Shown: positions 24,242 to 35,531 of the stretch, in pieces
Layout of the letters: the number at the start of each line of letters is the position of its first letter
Position numbering within the stretch: position 1 is the first letter of the stretch
NCBI RefSeq assembly: GCF_037975245.1
Contig: NC_092577.1
Coordinates: 1-64,000 of the forward strand
Direction: 5' to 3'
Source of the DNA: Apostichopus japonicus
Lineage: Eukaryota; Echinodermata; Holothuroidea; Aspidochirotida; Stichopodidae
DNA: 64,000 bases
Program-made: the position numbers and the translations under genes
Notes under the pieces: generated by a model
What the model saw: only the letters and a program-made list of their open reading frames with translations
What the model was told of the DNA's origin: nothing
Database searches by the model: none

Positions 24242-24540
24242 CCCCTCTACAAATTTAAGTGTGCTAGTTGCGCGCAGCTTATGCGCCGAGAGCGAACATA
24301 CAACAACGTTCGTAACTGGCGCACAAAAGTACGCAACCTGCGCGCAACCTGCGCACAACCCACGCGCTCCAAGGGAAGCGTGCGCTTTGTCTTAGCGTGC
24401 GCACACTAAGACGGAGCGCGCGCGTGCCATCTTAGCAGGCGCACGCTTCGTATTAGCGTGCACGTGCTTCGTCTTTGCACGTGCACGCTTGATGTTAGCG
24501 CGCCAGTTCTTGGTTAAGCGTGCAAAGAGGACTTAAATAC
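24242..24540. repeat. left terminal inverted repeat and CpG-rich subterminal repeats
   Basis: After the tip CCCCTCTACAAAT comes about 270 bases dense in 'gcgtgcgc', 'ttagcgtgc', 'cctgcgcgcaacc' and 'gcacgcttcgt' words in both orientations. These are repeated at irregular spacing and are strikingly CpG-rich. A direct repeat, 'gaagcaaacaatttggactt', follows at about 24556 and 24589. Subterminal repeats of this kind are where CACTA-type binding proteins act. Confidence 0.8.
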
Positions 24541-25422
24541 TTTTGCTGACTTCTGAAGCAAACAATTTGGACTTAGAAAAAAATGTGAAGCAAACAATTT
24601 GGACTTTGAAAAAATTGCTTATATGTCTTTGTGCGCGAGTAGCTCTTGGACTTGAACCATGTGGTAGACTTGTGTAAGGTGGTGCGGTGCGCATACAAAC
24701 TTCTGGGTCAGTTTCATGGGAACCCGAAGGCCCTTAGGGGTTCTTGAAACAATTCTGTAGGGTATATTGAACAGTATTTAAAAGCATGAGAAATGTTACA
24801 GTACAATTAGGAACGCAGGCTTTCAGTGAAATGTTACTTCAAATGATCTTCAATGAAATCAAGATGCTTGTGCACCTTGGGGAATAGGAGGAAAACAGGG
24901 CAATATTTTTCAGAGCCTGACAAACAATTTCTAATGTAAGTTAACAACACCTTTAGAAATAAGATACCTCATTACAAAGAACATGTAGTGAAATGAAATT
25001 TATTTACACTCATCATACAGTACATGTAAGTAATGTATCACAGGCTAACAAATAGAAAGAATATCAAAATTGAGGGAGAAACCCATCTTTTGTTTAGAAG
25101 CCAAAATAAGTATGACACATGTAATGTCAATTGTGAATTCATGGTTAAAACCAGTAAGGGTTTTTCTTGCACTACACCATTAACTTGAGGCTTATGCTCC
25201 ATTGTTGATAAAGAACTACAATTTGGAATTTACTGTAATTACGTATATCAAGTACTACCACACCTCTTTCTCCACTCAATCCCCCAGCCTCAAAATGTAT
25301 ACCAATTCCTTTTGCCCTAATATGAGCAGAAAGCTGAATATATACACAGCATTTATTCATGTCTCACAATGATTTCCTTAAGAAAACTAAACATTAAAAT
25401 TGGTAACCTGAAGGCACTCATT

Positions 25423-25428
25423 TTTATT
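25423..25428 (-). terminator. polyadenylation signal of the transposase gene
   Basis: TTTATT on the plus strand reads AATAAA on the minus strand, about 52 bases past the transposase stop codon. It is placed plausibly as the poly(A) signal, with no direct evidence of use. Confidence 0.5.
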
Positions 25429-25479
25429 TGCAGTACACCCTGAGTATTAGTCTACCAGCAAAAGATATTATTCCACCCT

Positions 25480-28400
25480 TTAGTCACTCTCTAGTAAATT
25501 TGGAGCTTGTGCAATGAAAGACTCTTCTGGATTTTCAAACTGCATGAAAATACATAGCTCAGCAATATACTTTACAGGTATGATATGAAAAAAAACATCA
25601 CCTTGATTTTTAACCATCAAAAGATGGTCTAATTTTAATGTTGTTCTGCAATTTGCAGCAATGCTTTCAGCCACAGAGTTCATGTGCTTTATCACAGCGA
25701 GATAATCTGAAGAGCACATGCATTTCGCAGAGCAACTGCAGCATTTCGTACATTTTAAAAAGTACTTTATCTGCCCAAAAAATGTAACTCCCTCTTTAAG
25801 GTATCTTACAGTGTATGAATTTCTTTTGGTCACAAGTTTGTAATCACTGCTGTAAAGTAACATGTCATTCAGCTGAAGACGAAGAAATTTGTAAAAAAGC
25901 TGTGGTTTATAACCAATACATTCAACTATCAATGGCAACAGATCTGACTCAGGGTTACATTGCAAAAGACGACCAACCACTGAAATGAAGCCATCTATCA
26001 CCTCTGTCCTTGAGGCAGGTTTTTTCTTAAGAGATAGTTTTTTAACATACTTCAATGTATCTGCCCCAACAGACACATTTTGCAATAACTCTGGAACCTT
26101 CAGCAAAGAACACAAATTATTTGCTATTTGCAAATGTGGCTTTTTTGTGCCCTGCACCATGTGCAATAATTTCCCATTGATATCTTCATATGCAAAGCAT
26201 GAATACACCCACAGTGGACCAAGATTTCTCACTACACCTGGAAGATGGAGAAGCCCATGAACCACAGAAAGGCAGTACCTGTCTCCATATAATGTCCCAA
26301 ACAAGTAACAAAACTGGATAAGTAAACTTTCACAGTATTTAATATCATTGACAGAAATACTGTCACTATTCAAAATGACAACTGCCTCTACTAGTAATGC
26401 ATAATGCTCAAAAAATATGTCATTCATTAAACCCTTTAGAGCTGGTAAAGAGTAATAAAACAGCCATGCCCTATATTCTGATGCCTTCCAATAACCCAAA
26501 TGATCTTTAATACTCCTTGGAATTCGGGAAATGAAATGTGGAGGCTTTATCTTGGTAAGTCGCATATCAATATTGTCAAGCAGTTTGGTTAAAGAAAATA
26601 GTTCTTTGGAATGAGATGTGTCGAACCATAAGTGTAACAATTTCTTAGATACTCCAAGCAGAACTGTGTGCATATAATCAATAGCCATTCCATCAGCAAG
26701 ATTCATACCAAATGAACTTAGAAAAGTAGGCCCTTTGATGCCATTAATGGGCTTTTTCATTTGCATGGTATGCACTTTCATAGCATCACTCAACATTTTT
26801 TCATGAGACCGTTTAGGACCAAGGGGATTAGTCATGCAAAAAGGATATGTCCACACCGAGCCTTTTCCTGTTGATGTTGAACAGCCTTTTTGTAAGCAAT
26901 GAGAACACCCAAAAGCTCCATTAAACTGCACCATATTTAACATTACAGCTCTTGCAGGAAGGTCACATGTACCGCAGAGAACCACAGCTTTAACTATGAT
27001 AATTTCCTTTTTGTCCTGAGCATAAACTTCTACACCATCTTGAAGTTCTTTAATGGAAGCAAGGAATGGCTTCAGAAAAGTGCCCACAGCCGGTTTTGAA
27101 CCAAGCCACAATCCAGCGTAAATCAAATTCTCTTTTAGGAACCGTCGTTTATGCGGCAACTCATTGATTGAAAAAAAAAGAGGCCAAAGGCTGACCTTTG
27201 ATGATTTGAAGATGGGACATCCATCTGTATACCACATAAGAGATATGTTTCTTGGTTCATGTAAAAGTTTTCCGGGAGCAAAAAGACGTTTGTACTGCTC
27301 TCCATCATAAATATCCTCAATATTGTCACTGTTTTTCTTCTTTCTGTTGAATCTATGCTGCAAGTCATTATAAAATCCCTGCCTTTTCATTAAGGTGCAA
27401 ATTTGATTAACAATCGGTATTTCTATAAAGTAGGATATTCCACTGTTCTCCGAGACATCACTGCTGCATACTGGGCACCTAACATTATCAGAGGAGCTAA
27501 GTAAATAATTACAAAAATTGCAGAACTTGTGGAATTTCAAAGGATTTTTTAGAGTTCCATAAAATTTGTTAAACATATGAAGTGTTGTCTTGCAGATATT
27601 TGGCTTTTGGCAGTGCATTGAAATTAGCACAAGCAAATCAACCAGTGCAACACCAGTAATGCTATGGCTGCTTGAAAACATCAGAATCATCAACATACTT
27701 TCTGCCAAAGTTAGTGGAGCACCTTCATAAAGTGGTTTACTTCCTTCATCTTCTGCTTCATCATGGATAGATGGGGATTCCTTGCAGTCAAACCAGTCAT
27801 CTTCAAGGTCGAACTCCTCTACACTGAGTGGGTCACACCAGTCATCACTTTCATAAATGCCTCCTACCTCTTTAATATTTGCCAGGTGGAGGTTATCATC
27901 ATCCAGATCCCTGTGATGAGTACAGGAAAAAAAAGTTATGGTTCAAATATAACCTGTTTATGTGTGAACAACTATGTTAGAGTACAGCCGAGAACCTTGC
28001 ATTGTTTTAGTGAATGGCAAGGAAACATGAGCTTCTTGCATGTTTCTATGATGAAACATTTTTCCATGATTTAAGTGTACTTCTAAAAGTAAAGATGACT
28101 AGAAAAGTACATATAGAGGAAATCCCCAAACCCTTGACCAATTTGACACAGCATCGCACCAACTTTAACTCTATTTTCTATTCTATTTCATTTGATCAAG
28201 GATTAAACTGCAACACTTACTAGCATCATACATGTCAAATTAATAATACTTGATAGATTTCACCCAACCTGCCTGGGCATATTAAAACCCACACAAGCTC
28301 TGATCAGTACCATATATCTTCATTCTTGTTAAAGAAACCACATAAGCCCAGGTTGGTTAATAAAAAAATCCAGGCTGTTTGGGCAAATTGTATTTTGGGA

Positions 28401-29122
28401 ATAAGACAGCTGGCCAGTTGGTCCTTACCTATTTCCCTTACGACTACTGTATGTGAGTCTACCTAAAAAGTATCACTAATTTGGGAAGCCTAGTTATACT
28501 ATAAGCCTAGGTCTTATTACCTTTTTATTCCATCCGTTGAGGAGCCATCAGACAGAGGTAGGCCCATGAAGTGGTCAGATTCGGAGAAATTCAGATTATT
28601 ACTAGATCCTTGTTCCACAGTATGAATGCATTCAAGTTCAGATGACAAATTCTGAGTACCCATTTTATCCTCATTGAGTTCAGGTTTTAAATGGGTTGTA
28701 AGGGAAGGTTGGCTAGGTTCAAATTGTTTGTTTGTTGCTTGGCCTATGTATTGCGTAATTTGGAGGCTAGTACTAGTAGCAGTAGTAGTACTACCATGGG
28801 CATCATGTTCAACTTCAACCTCTCTTGTTGAAACGAAGTCAACTTGCCCTGGCTGAATTTCACTTACTGTGAATTCATCATCTTCTAATTCAGCTGTCCT
28901 AACACCTAAACTCGCATTAATCTCCACTTGCTTGTCCATACGCCACCGTGTGGTTCTCGAGACAGTTTGTTTTGATGAACTATTAATATCACTAGGCTTA
29001 GGCCTTGTTCGACAGCGTGACTGAACGTTAGGCTGACGTTGTGTACGCCGCCGCTTATAAGCTCTGTTGTCCTGTGTAGGCAAGTAAGGACTTGTTGGAT
29101 CAACTTCCAGTAAGTGAGACAT
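25480..29122 (-). CDS. CACTA/EnSpm (Tnp2-like) transposase, two exons
   Basis: Exon 1 is 29122-28521 (ATG start, donor AAAAAG|GTAATA). Exon 2 is 27910-25480 (acceptor CATCACAG). The join keeps frame and gives about 1010 residues. Exon 1 encodes a basic, Ser/Gln/Thr-rich N terminus. Exon 2 begins with an acidic stretch (DLDDDN), then a conserved block PLYEGAPLTLAESMLMIL, and a CxxC...CxxC zinc-binding pair (about residues 331-349). The catalytic-type landmarks follow: YTDGCPIF (D about 430) with SLWPLFF, CDLPARA (D about 517) with a GCSHC pair, DYMHTVLLGV (D about 612), and GPLWVYSCFAYEDINGKL (E about 776). These match the DDE/D transposases of CMC elements. The protein should cut and join the element ends in the nucleus. 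A Met at 27708 is internal, because the frame is open upstream to the acceptor. No frameshift or internal stop is seen. Confidence 0.9.
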
Positions 29123-30185
29123 TATGAATATGAGGTGGTTTCGAAGTCACCATAACACAACTGCGACAGTGAGTTCATCTGTGCAAAACCTACGAATGAT
29201 CACCATTTTCCCCCTGATGAAACAACAGGCGGGCTCGGTAGTGCTGACGTTTAAAAATACTTTCACCGGATGGTCGCCGCGCTGTAATAGTTTACTAAGT
29301 ATGTTAGATTAACGTTGGCAACTTGGCACTGTATACTAAATTACTACTTGAGAACACTGCTCGTTAGTGTAGATCAGTGCTTGAAAATAGCAATTAACAT
29401 ATCCCGATAATGGTCAGTTGTACGGAACAATGTACGATACAACTAAAATGCTTCCACATCGTGAAAATGAATTTTCTTAAATACGCATCGTTAGATCCTG
29501 TTACCAATACAAGTTTTCAAAGATAAGCTCATGCGACTACTTTTGAACCGAATTACTGCTCTATAAACATTTTGACCACCTTAACCGTGTTATTACCTGT
29601 TTTGACAGCTTACGTGATTCTTTCTCCTCCGTGGAAGCACTTTGCCAAACTATAGATGTTGCGTAAGTCGATATATATGCAAATATTATGGACTGGTAGA
29701 TACTAGCCAATCAGCGTAGAACAAACGATCACCGCGCTTTAATTTTGAACCTAAGTTAGAAGTACCGACGTTACAGTACGCTGTCAACAAGTTCTTGCCG
29801 AAAAGTCCATATCTTTCCCTTGACATCTACTGTAACTTATTTCAATCAGCCATTGCGAAAGTGTTTAAATTTCTTTTTTTTTTATGCCTTGTATTGATTC
29901 CGCTCAACTTTAATTAGCTGATAGTTTATCTCTCAGTTTCGTTTGCATGAACGTAAGGTTTCTAGCTCTTCCATAGCCTAACCTACTAGCCTAACGTCCT
30001 GTAGTTCTACAGCCTCGACTTTGCAAACCAGTTGTTCGTTTTCTTTGTATCGGAAGCAGGATATTCCGTTGGATTATCGTCAAAATACATTCTTTGTCAA
30101 CCTGTTGGAGATTGCAGCTTTGCGAATTATCCAGGGAATTTTAACAATATCAAGACATTTATATTTGCAAGTTAGGGCCTTGATA
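29123..30185. promoter_or_regulatory. shared divergent promoter region of the two transposon genes
   Basis: About 1.06 kb separates the start codons of the transposase (-) and the BEN gene (+), which point away from each other. No canonical TATA box or other core element can be assigned with confidence. Both promoters must lie here or in unseen 5' exons. A shared region would coordinate expression of the two proteins, which is inference from the arrangement. Confidence 0.5.
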
Positions 30186-33100
30186 ATGGATGCGACTGCC
30201 TTGATGCTTTTGTCTCAGACAGCGGCAGAAAATGCAAAAAGTCCTAAAGTCGTTTCAACGAAACTCCAAACTGTTCGGCAAAGATGCCTTATTTACTGGG
30301 TTGACGATCGTTTAGTCAGCATCGAACCTTTATCTTCAGTGGTTGAAAAAAATCAAGTGAAAGAAGGAGCTGTTTGTAAAATCAAGTGGAAAGGAAAGGG
30401 ACCATATCTCGGAAAGCTTATCAAAATCAGTGGTGAGTACTATTGCGATAGGCTAACAAGTAACATTAACTTAAGAGTAACACTAAATTTACAGCTTAGG
30501 CTAAGCAATTGTAGCTTAGGCTACCTTACTAATACTACTAGGCCTAGGCTAGTACTACAGTAGTAACTATTTAAACTTAAAGCCTAGGCCTAGGCCTATG
30601 CTGTATTGGCTCTAAATATGCCAGATATTCAAAAGTGGTTAGCCTAGGCCTAGCCTACCTGTGATCAAAATTCTTTATTGGCCGTGGCTATTCTTACGAC
30701 TAGTCGTAACAATTATTTATAAACTATTCTTACAACAAAGGCGAATTAGGCTACACATAACACAACATTTGATAGCCTATAGCCCTCAACGCAGATGATT
30801 AGAAGGCTGCAAAATTGCAGTGCAATGGAATCAGTAAATAGGCTACTTTATATTTATGTTGGTTTCCTCTGACGTTACAAGTACAAGGAAGCCTAGGCCA
30901 CATGCTTATTGGCGTCAAGAAATAAATTTAAAGCGTTCTAAAGAATGTTTACTTAGTTATGGAGTCATCATTTCAAAAGCATGGTCCTTCTTTACCAGGT
31001 CCAAACAAGACAAATGTTGGTACTGTATGCATTAATATACAAAGCAAAGTAATTTTTCAGAAAGTTGCTCATTGTCTTGAAAAATCCTGTACAATTTGAA
31101 ATCAAATTGAAATCCTGTACAAATTGATTAGCCTAGTTTTCCCTAGGAACTTTGTGGTGTGTAAAAATTAAAACCTTTCTGTGAATAGTGTTAATACGAC
31201 AAATATGTCGACTGTACACTTTAAATATGTCACGCATCATTAATGTTCATTAATTTATTTCTTGCTACTTTTCGAGTCTACAGTAGTTTAACTGTACTTC
31301 GTCCCTTTAATGCATGTCATTTATCTGACAACCAAAGTCACCAAACCTTACCTGCAGGCTACAGTCTATACAGTAATTGCCTACTGTATGACATCAGTCT
31401 TCTCTGTACTTTTTCAATACAATAAATCATCATGCCCTGCTCTTTTAAAACCCCAATGATTCCCCCCCCCCCTTATGTCTGGGGCTGCATATAACCATAC
31501 ATGTACCATGTTTCTGTAATCCTATTGTTTAAAAAAAATTATTAGGTAGAGTTCTCATACTATAGAGGTAAGCAACTGTGATCATCATTGTTTTCTGTAC
31601 AATCATTCACAGCTGACTCTAAAGTATTACGTGAAGAGCAGTTTAAACTTGAAGAGGCCCTCTTTAAAGTAACGGATCCCCAAGAAGGCCAATCATCTCC
31701 ACGTCAGGATGAGTGTATAGCTTCTACGAAAGGGAGAAAGAGGACAAAGCCCAGGAAACTACTTGAGGCAACAGATGTGGAGGAAGAGGAAACGGCTGAC
31801 AAAGCTTTACTGCCACCGCCCACGAAAAAAGCAAAGGAGACCAAGGCAAAGATGTCAAAACTTTCCGCCAAAGTTGATGCCCAGAGGGCTGTCTTTGAAC
31901 AATATTTGAAGGAAAGCCCCACTTATACATCAACTTCCACAGGAGAACCTGAGCCTGCAATAGATATTCCTATTCCAGAACCAATTATTAGCAACACTGA
32001 CAATGCAATGTCTGCCCAGTTTACTTCATTCACAGCCCTACTGAATGATTCAGGAGATGAAGGAAACTGTCTTGAAGGAGTCTCACGGGCTGTAGAAGTT
32101 CTTCACGATGATTCTAATCTTTTTAATGACTCTACAAACCTGGATGAAATTCATTTCTTGAGACAGGAAGTAGACAGACTTCTGTGGGTAATTGAAACAA
32201 ATGACCAGGAAATTCAAGATTTGCGACAAAGGCTCAGTGAAGGTTGTGACTGCTACAACTCACCAGCACCAGAGAAGACAGTAATGAATGAAATCAGTAA
32301 GTTTATTTTAGCTGTTTTTGGACCAGAATATTATTTTTTTCTGGCTATATTTTTACACCATATTATTATTTCCAGGACAAGGACCACAAAAACCCAGACT
32401 TTTGCCGGTTTCCCTCTTTTCCTTATTGTGAGAAAACCTTGTTTAATCTATTGGACTTCGCCTAGAAAAATGTAAATTTTAACCAACATTTCAGGTTTCA
32501 ATTGGTACATACTGTAGGTAATGATTGCTAATTGTCTCATTTACCCTCATGAATGGATATGATAGAAAAATGAGTTCTTTTATAATCTCCTGTTCATTAG
32601 ATGTGACTCCAAGGAAGATTAAATTCCTCAGTGACCTGACAAAGACTTTGTCCTGTATGGTCACAGAGACTGCACCACCATTGATGACTACGCCACCATC
32701 GTTAACTACGCCACCATCGTTGACTACGCCATCATTTTCAACCATACCTGAAACGAGTACACTGGGGGCAACAACAAGTAGCTCCGTCACAGAAGTAGGT
32801 GACACATCAATGTCACCATCACCATCTGTTGATCATGATGAGGTGTGTTCTTTTGTAGCTTTGTTTCTATTTTGAGCTGTGCGGTAACAAATTTATCCTG
32901 CTTACAGTCCTAGCATATCAAAATAAAAGTGATCTATGAAAATACTTGAAATTCAACTGTAAGTGTATGAATCACCTTGGAAAGGCAAACCCTACCTTGT
33001 AAGTACAGGTACATATGAATAAGCAACAAAAGCTTGTGTCTTAATCAAAAAAAGAAAAATGTTTGTAAAAAATTCAGGTAGAGATTGCACAACTCGTCCC

Positions 33101-34261
33101 AGCCTGTAATAATATCACAAAGTTTGCACACTGCAGGTTCTGGAAAGTCAGGGAAACTAAAATAGGAATTTCAAGGTCTGGAAAGTAAGGGAATATGTAT
33201 AATTTTTCCAAAGGTCATGGAAAAGTCAGGGAATCTAAAGAAACCATGTATTTTTTCCCTGATATTCTCAATCTAAAATTTGTTTATAATGTAAAAAAAA
33301 ACAGAAGTGGGAAAACAAAAACACATTTGAAGAATATTTCATTTGAGGTCCTTGAAAGTCATGGAAAAGTCATAGAAATTTTTGCTGTTGGAATGGGTAC
33401 AAACTTTGTTTCAACTTCACATTTTTTTCAAGTCTTCCTGACAGCAACCCATTTGCCCCCCCCCCACTTTTCCATTCCCCTTACTAATGAAAACAAATTG
33501 ACAGTGATAAATATTTAGTCATTTTCTACATTTCATTGTCTCTTTGCAGAAAGTTGAATTAGTGAAAGGCACTGGTGTTTATGTCACTGTGCCAGAACGA
33601 ACCAGTATTGCACTAAAAGGGAGAAAAGGTTTAGGTGTAATGTTGAGGAAAATTCTAGAAGTCCTCTTTTCCTTTGATGAGCTTCGTCGTGGCTGTGCTG
33701 TTGGAGGAAGACCAAAGGCTTGCAACAAGCAGTCTGCTGACGTGAGTGTTCCGCTTGATCCCAAACGCTTGAGTGCAGCCAAAGGTGAGTTACTGTTAAA
33801 AGGTTTACTTTTTCTATTTATCAAGAAAAAAAGCTTGCAAAAGAGAGCATATATTTTAAGGTAGGTGTGTGCACCAAAAAAAGGAGTTGAGTGTTTCAAA
33901 TTGTTTGCTGTTTGCATTCTACTTTGCATTTTGGTGATTGACAATTTATTAAAGGGATATTTTGGTGGCATGCAATGTGCACTTACAGAAAAGACAAAAA
34001 TTTATAAACCAGAAATTTTGTACCTACAGAAATTTTTTTTCAGTGCACAACTGACACTTTTTCATGTGTTAAATATTATTTACATCAATTAGATAGGTTT
34101 TTACCCATTTCTTTGCAGCATATGTCCTGTGCTTTTGTCAAAAGAAGGGTCTGCCAGCACCGACAGAGACTGACATCAATGCCATAGTAAACAGCAAGTG
34201 CGTCACTGTTCGTCGTAGCTTCAAGCAGAAGTTTTCCAGTTTGACAGACAAGCGGCAGTAA
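30186..34261 (+). CDS. BEN-domain protein encoded within the CACTA-type element, five exons
   Basis: The exons are 30186-30432, 31613-32296, 32601-32842, 33550-33784 and 34119-34261. All introns are GT-AG, and the phases fit to give 516 residues. The ATG at 30186 is the first in frame and has A at -3 and G at +4. Residues ~30-82 (CLIYWVDDRL...KIKWKGKGPYLGKLIKI) resemble the chromo/Tudor-like N-terminal module found in invertebrate BEN proteins. Exon 2 is charged, with nuclear-signal-like KGRKRTKPRK and PTKKAKETKAK and a coiled-coil segment (HFLRQEVDRLLWVIETND). Exon 3 is Thr/Pro-rich with repeated TTPPSL. Exons 4-5 (residues 392-516) form a BEN domain: LRKILEVLFSFDEL, then VPLDPKRLSAA, then INAIVNSKCVTVRRSFK. 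BEN domains bind DNA and chromatin partners. The likely role is binding the element's subterminal repeats or controlling its expression, which is inference. Confidence 0.8.
30597..30672. repeat. short interspersed segment in BEN intron 1
   Basis: 'ctgtattggctctaaatatg', 'ccagatattcaaa' and 'gatcaaaattctt' match, in the same order and orientation, text at 15925-15982 next to the tandem duplication. This is a small shared repeat of unknown origin inside the intron. Confidence 0.6.
33075..33400. repeat. GTCATGGAAAAGTCA-type repeat in BEN intron 3
   Basis: Phrases such as 'ggtctggaaagt', 'aaaagtcagggaa', 'ggtcatggaaaagtcaggg' and 'cttgaaagtcatggaaaag' recur four to five times. This is simple internally repeated text like a dispersed repeat seen in many animal genomes. 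It is intronic (32843-33549) and non-coding. Confidence 0.6.
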
Positions 34262-34810
34262 CAATTCAAAACTTCCCTGGGGTTGGGTATATATTGTATG
34301 CTAACTTTATAGGTCACTTAAAACTTCCTTGTATGATAGGTACTCAACAGCCTTTGCAACTCTATGTAATATACTCCATATTTAGCCTTGCCATTTTTAA
34401 AATGACTTTAAACCTTAAAGTATTTCAATTATATTCTTAAGCTGCAACTGCACATTACCTAAAAATCTCTCAGTATTCCATTTTCCCCCTTGCCATTTTT
34501 TATACCTTGAAAACTTTTGGTAGTTTAGGTTACACCAAGCAATCTGAATTGAGTCATTTTAGTTAAAAATCAATGATTTCTTTCACCTGCCATTTTTCTG
34601 CTGCACAATTAGATATTTTTTTTATATTGCATCAATCTTTTTTTATACTAACTATGATATCTTGCCAGTTTTTTTTTTATATTCATTTTAATTAAACTGT
34701 TAACCAAAACTACATTAGTTCATTACTCTTATAAAGTTGCATGACACTGTTGACTTTATGAACAAAGTCTATGTTCACAGTTTTAAGCCTTGTTAGTTTC
34801 TCCAACCTTT

Positions 34811-34816
34811 AATAAA
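34811..34816 (+). terminator. candidate polyadenylation signal of the BEN gene
   Basis: AATAAA lies 550 bases after the BEN stop codon, in an AT-rich 3' region still inside the transposon. Its use is not shown. Confidence 0.4.
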
Positions 34817-35109
34817 AATATTAAATCACTTAATTGTATTAATATTCTATCCGTCAACTGCCAATGCTTACACCCTAAACAATTCTACTCATCAGCAGTA
34901 TTCTCACCAAGATCTTTTCTTTTCATTAAAATACCTTTTAATATTAATCTGTGCACATGAGACATGTTGTCTCATTTTACTTCACAATACATTTTATTTT
35001 AGACATTTAAATTGAAAAATTTGTTTTCTCTTTTCTGCTTTGGAGCTATATGTGCTTATATAGCTGCATGCACCCTTTATCTTCTTGTGTGGTTCTATAT
35101 TCAACAACA

Positions 35110-35531
35110 AACCGCAGCGCGCTCAAGTCGCTCGCAGCGCGCTCAAGTAGCGGGCACAGCTTGCTCAAGTAGCGTGCATTGTTTCTATGCTTCTGGCGCG
35201 CTACAGTGCGCAGCTTGCGTGCGACACCCTACTTTTGCTAGCGTACATTGTTTCAAATCGCACGCGATCCGTTTGCCTTTCGCGCGCTTAAAGCTGGACC
35301 GCGCGGCACGCTGTAGCGCGCAGCTTGCGTGCGACTTTTGCTAGCGTATATAGTTTCAAATCGCCCTCGATCCGTTTGCGTTTCGCGCGCGGCACGCTGT
35401 AGCGCGCAGCTTGCGTGCGACGCGCTACTTTTGCTAGCGTACAATGTTTCAAATTGCACGCGAACCGTTTGCATTTTGCGCACTCTTCTAAAATCGCACG
35501 CGTGCAGACATGGGAAATATTTGTAGAGGGG
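35110..35531. repeat. right terminal inverted repeat and CpG-rich subterminal repeats
   Basis: About three tandem units of roughly 85-110 bases share 'cgctgtagcgcgcagcttgc', 'ttttgctagcgta', 'gtttcaaatcgcacgcga' and 'ccgtttgc', ending at the tip complementary to CCCCTCTACAAAT. They are preceded by shorter 'gcgcgctcaagtagcg' copies from 35116. The CpG density is far above the flanks. Core words (agcgtgc, cgcacgc) are shared with the left subterminal region. Confidence 0.85.

Larger units (their letters stand above)
24242..35531. mobile_element. complete CACTA/EnSpm-type (CMC) DNA transposon carrying transposase and BEN-domain genes (11.3 kb)
   Basis: The left tip is CCCCTCTACAAAT (24242-24254) and the right tip is its exact complement, ending at 35531. 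The next bases also agree partly. The flanks are AA on both sides (24240-24241 and 35532-35533), consistent with a 2-bp target duplication. Just inside each tip is a CpG-rich stretch of short repeats, unlike the AT-rich surroundings. Between them lie two divergent spliced genes with uninterrupted frames: a Tnp2-type transposase on the minus strand and a BEN-domain protein on the plus strand. The layout (tips, subterminal repeats, catalytic gene plus DNA-binding gene) follows plant CACTA elements. The tips do not begin CACTA, which is unusual. Intact frames suggest a young copy. Confidence 0.85.

Noticed and set aside
24300-24520. CpG island promoter of a host gene
   Set aside because: The CpG-rich stretch lies directly inside a transposon tip and its counterpart lies at the other tip, so subterminal repeats explain it better.
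27763-28074. Plus-strand frame antisense to the transposase
   Set aside because: It overlaps the transposase exon 2 start and intron on the opposite strand and has no protein-like features.
33195-33518. 107-codon frame between BEN exons
   Set aside because: It lies in a GT-AG intron within a dispersed GTCATGGAAA-type repeat.
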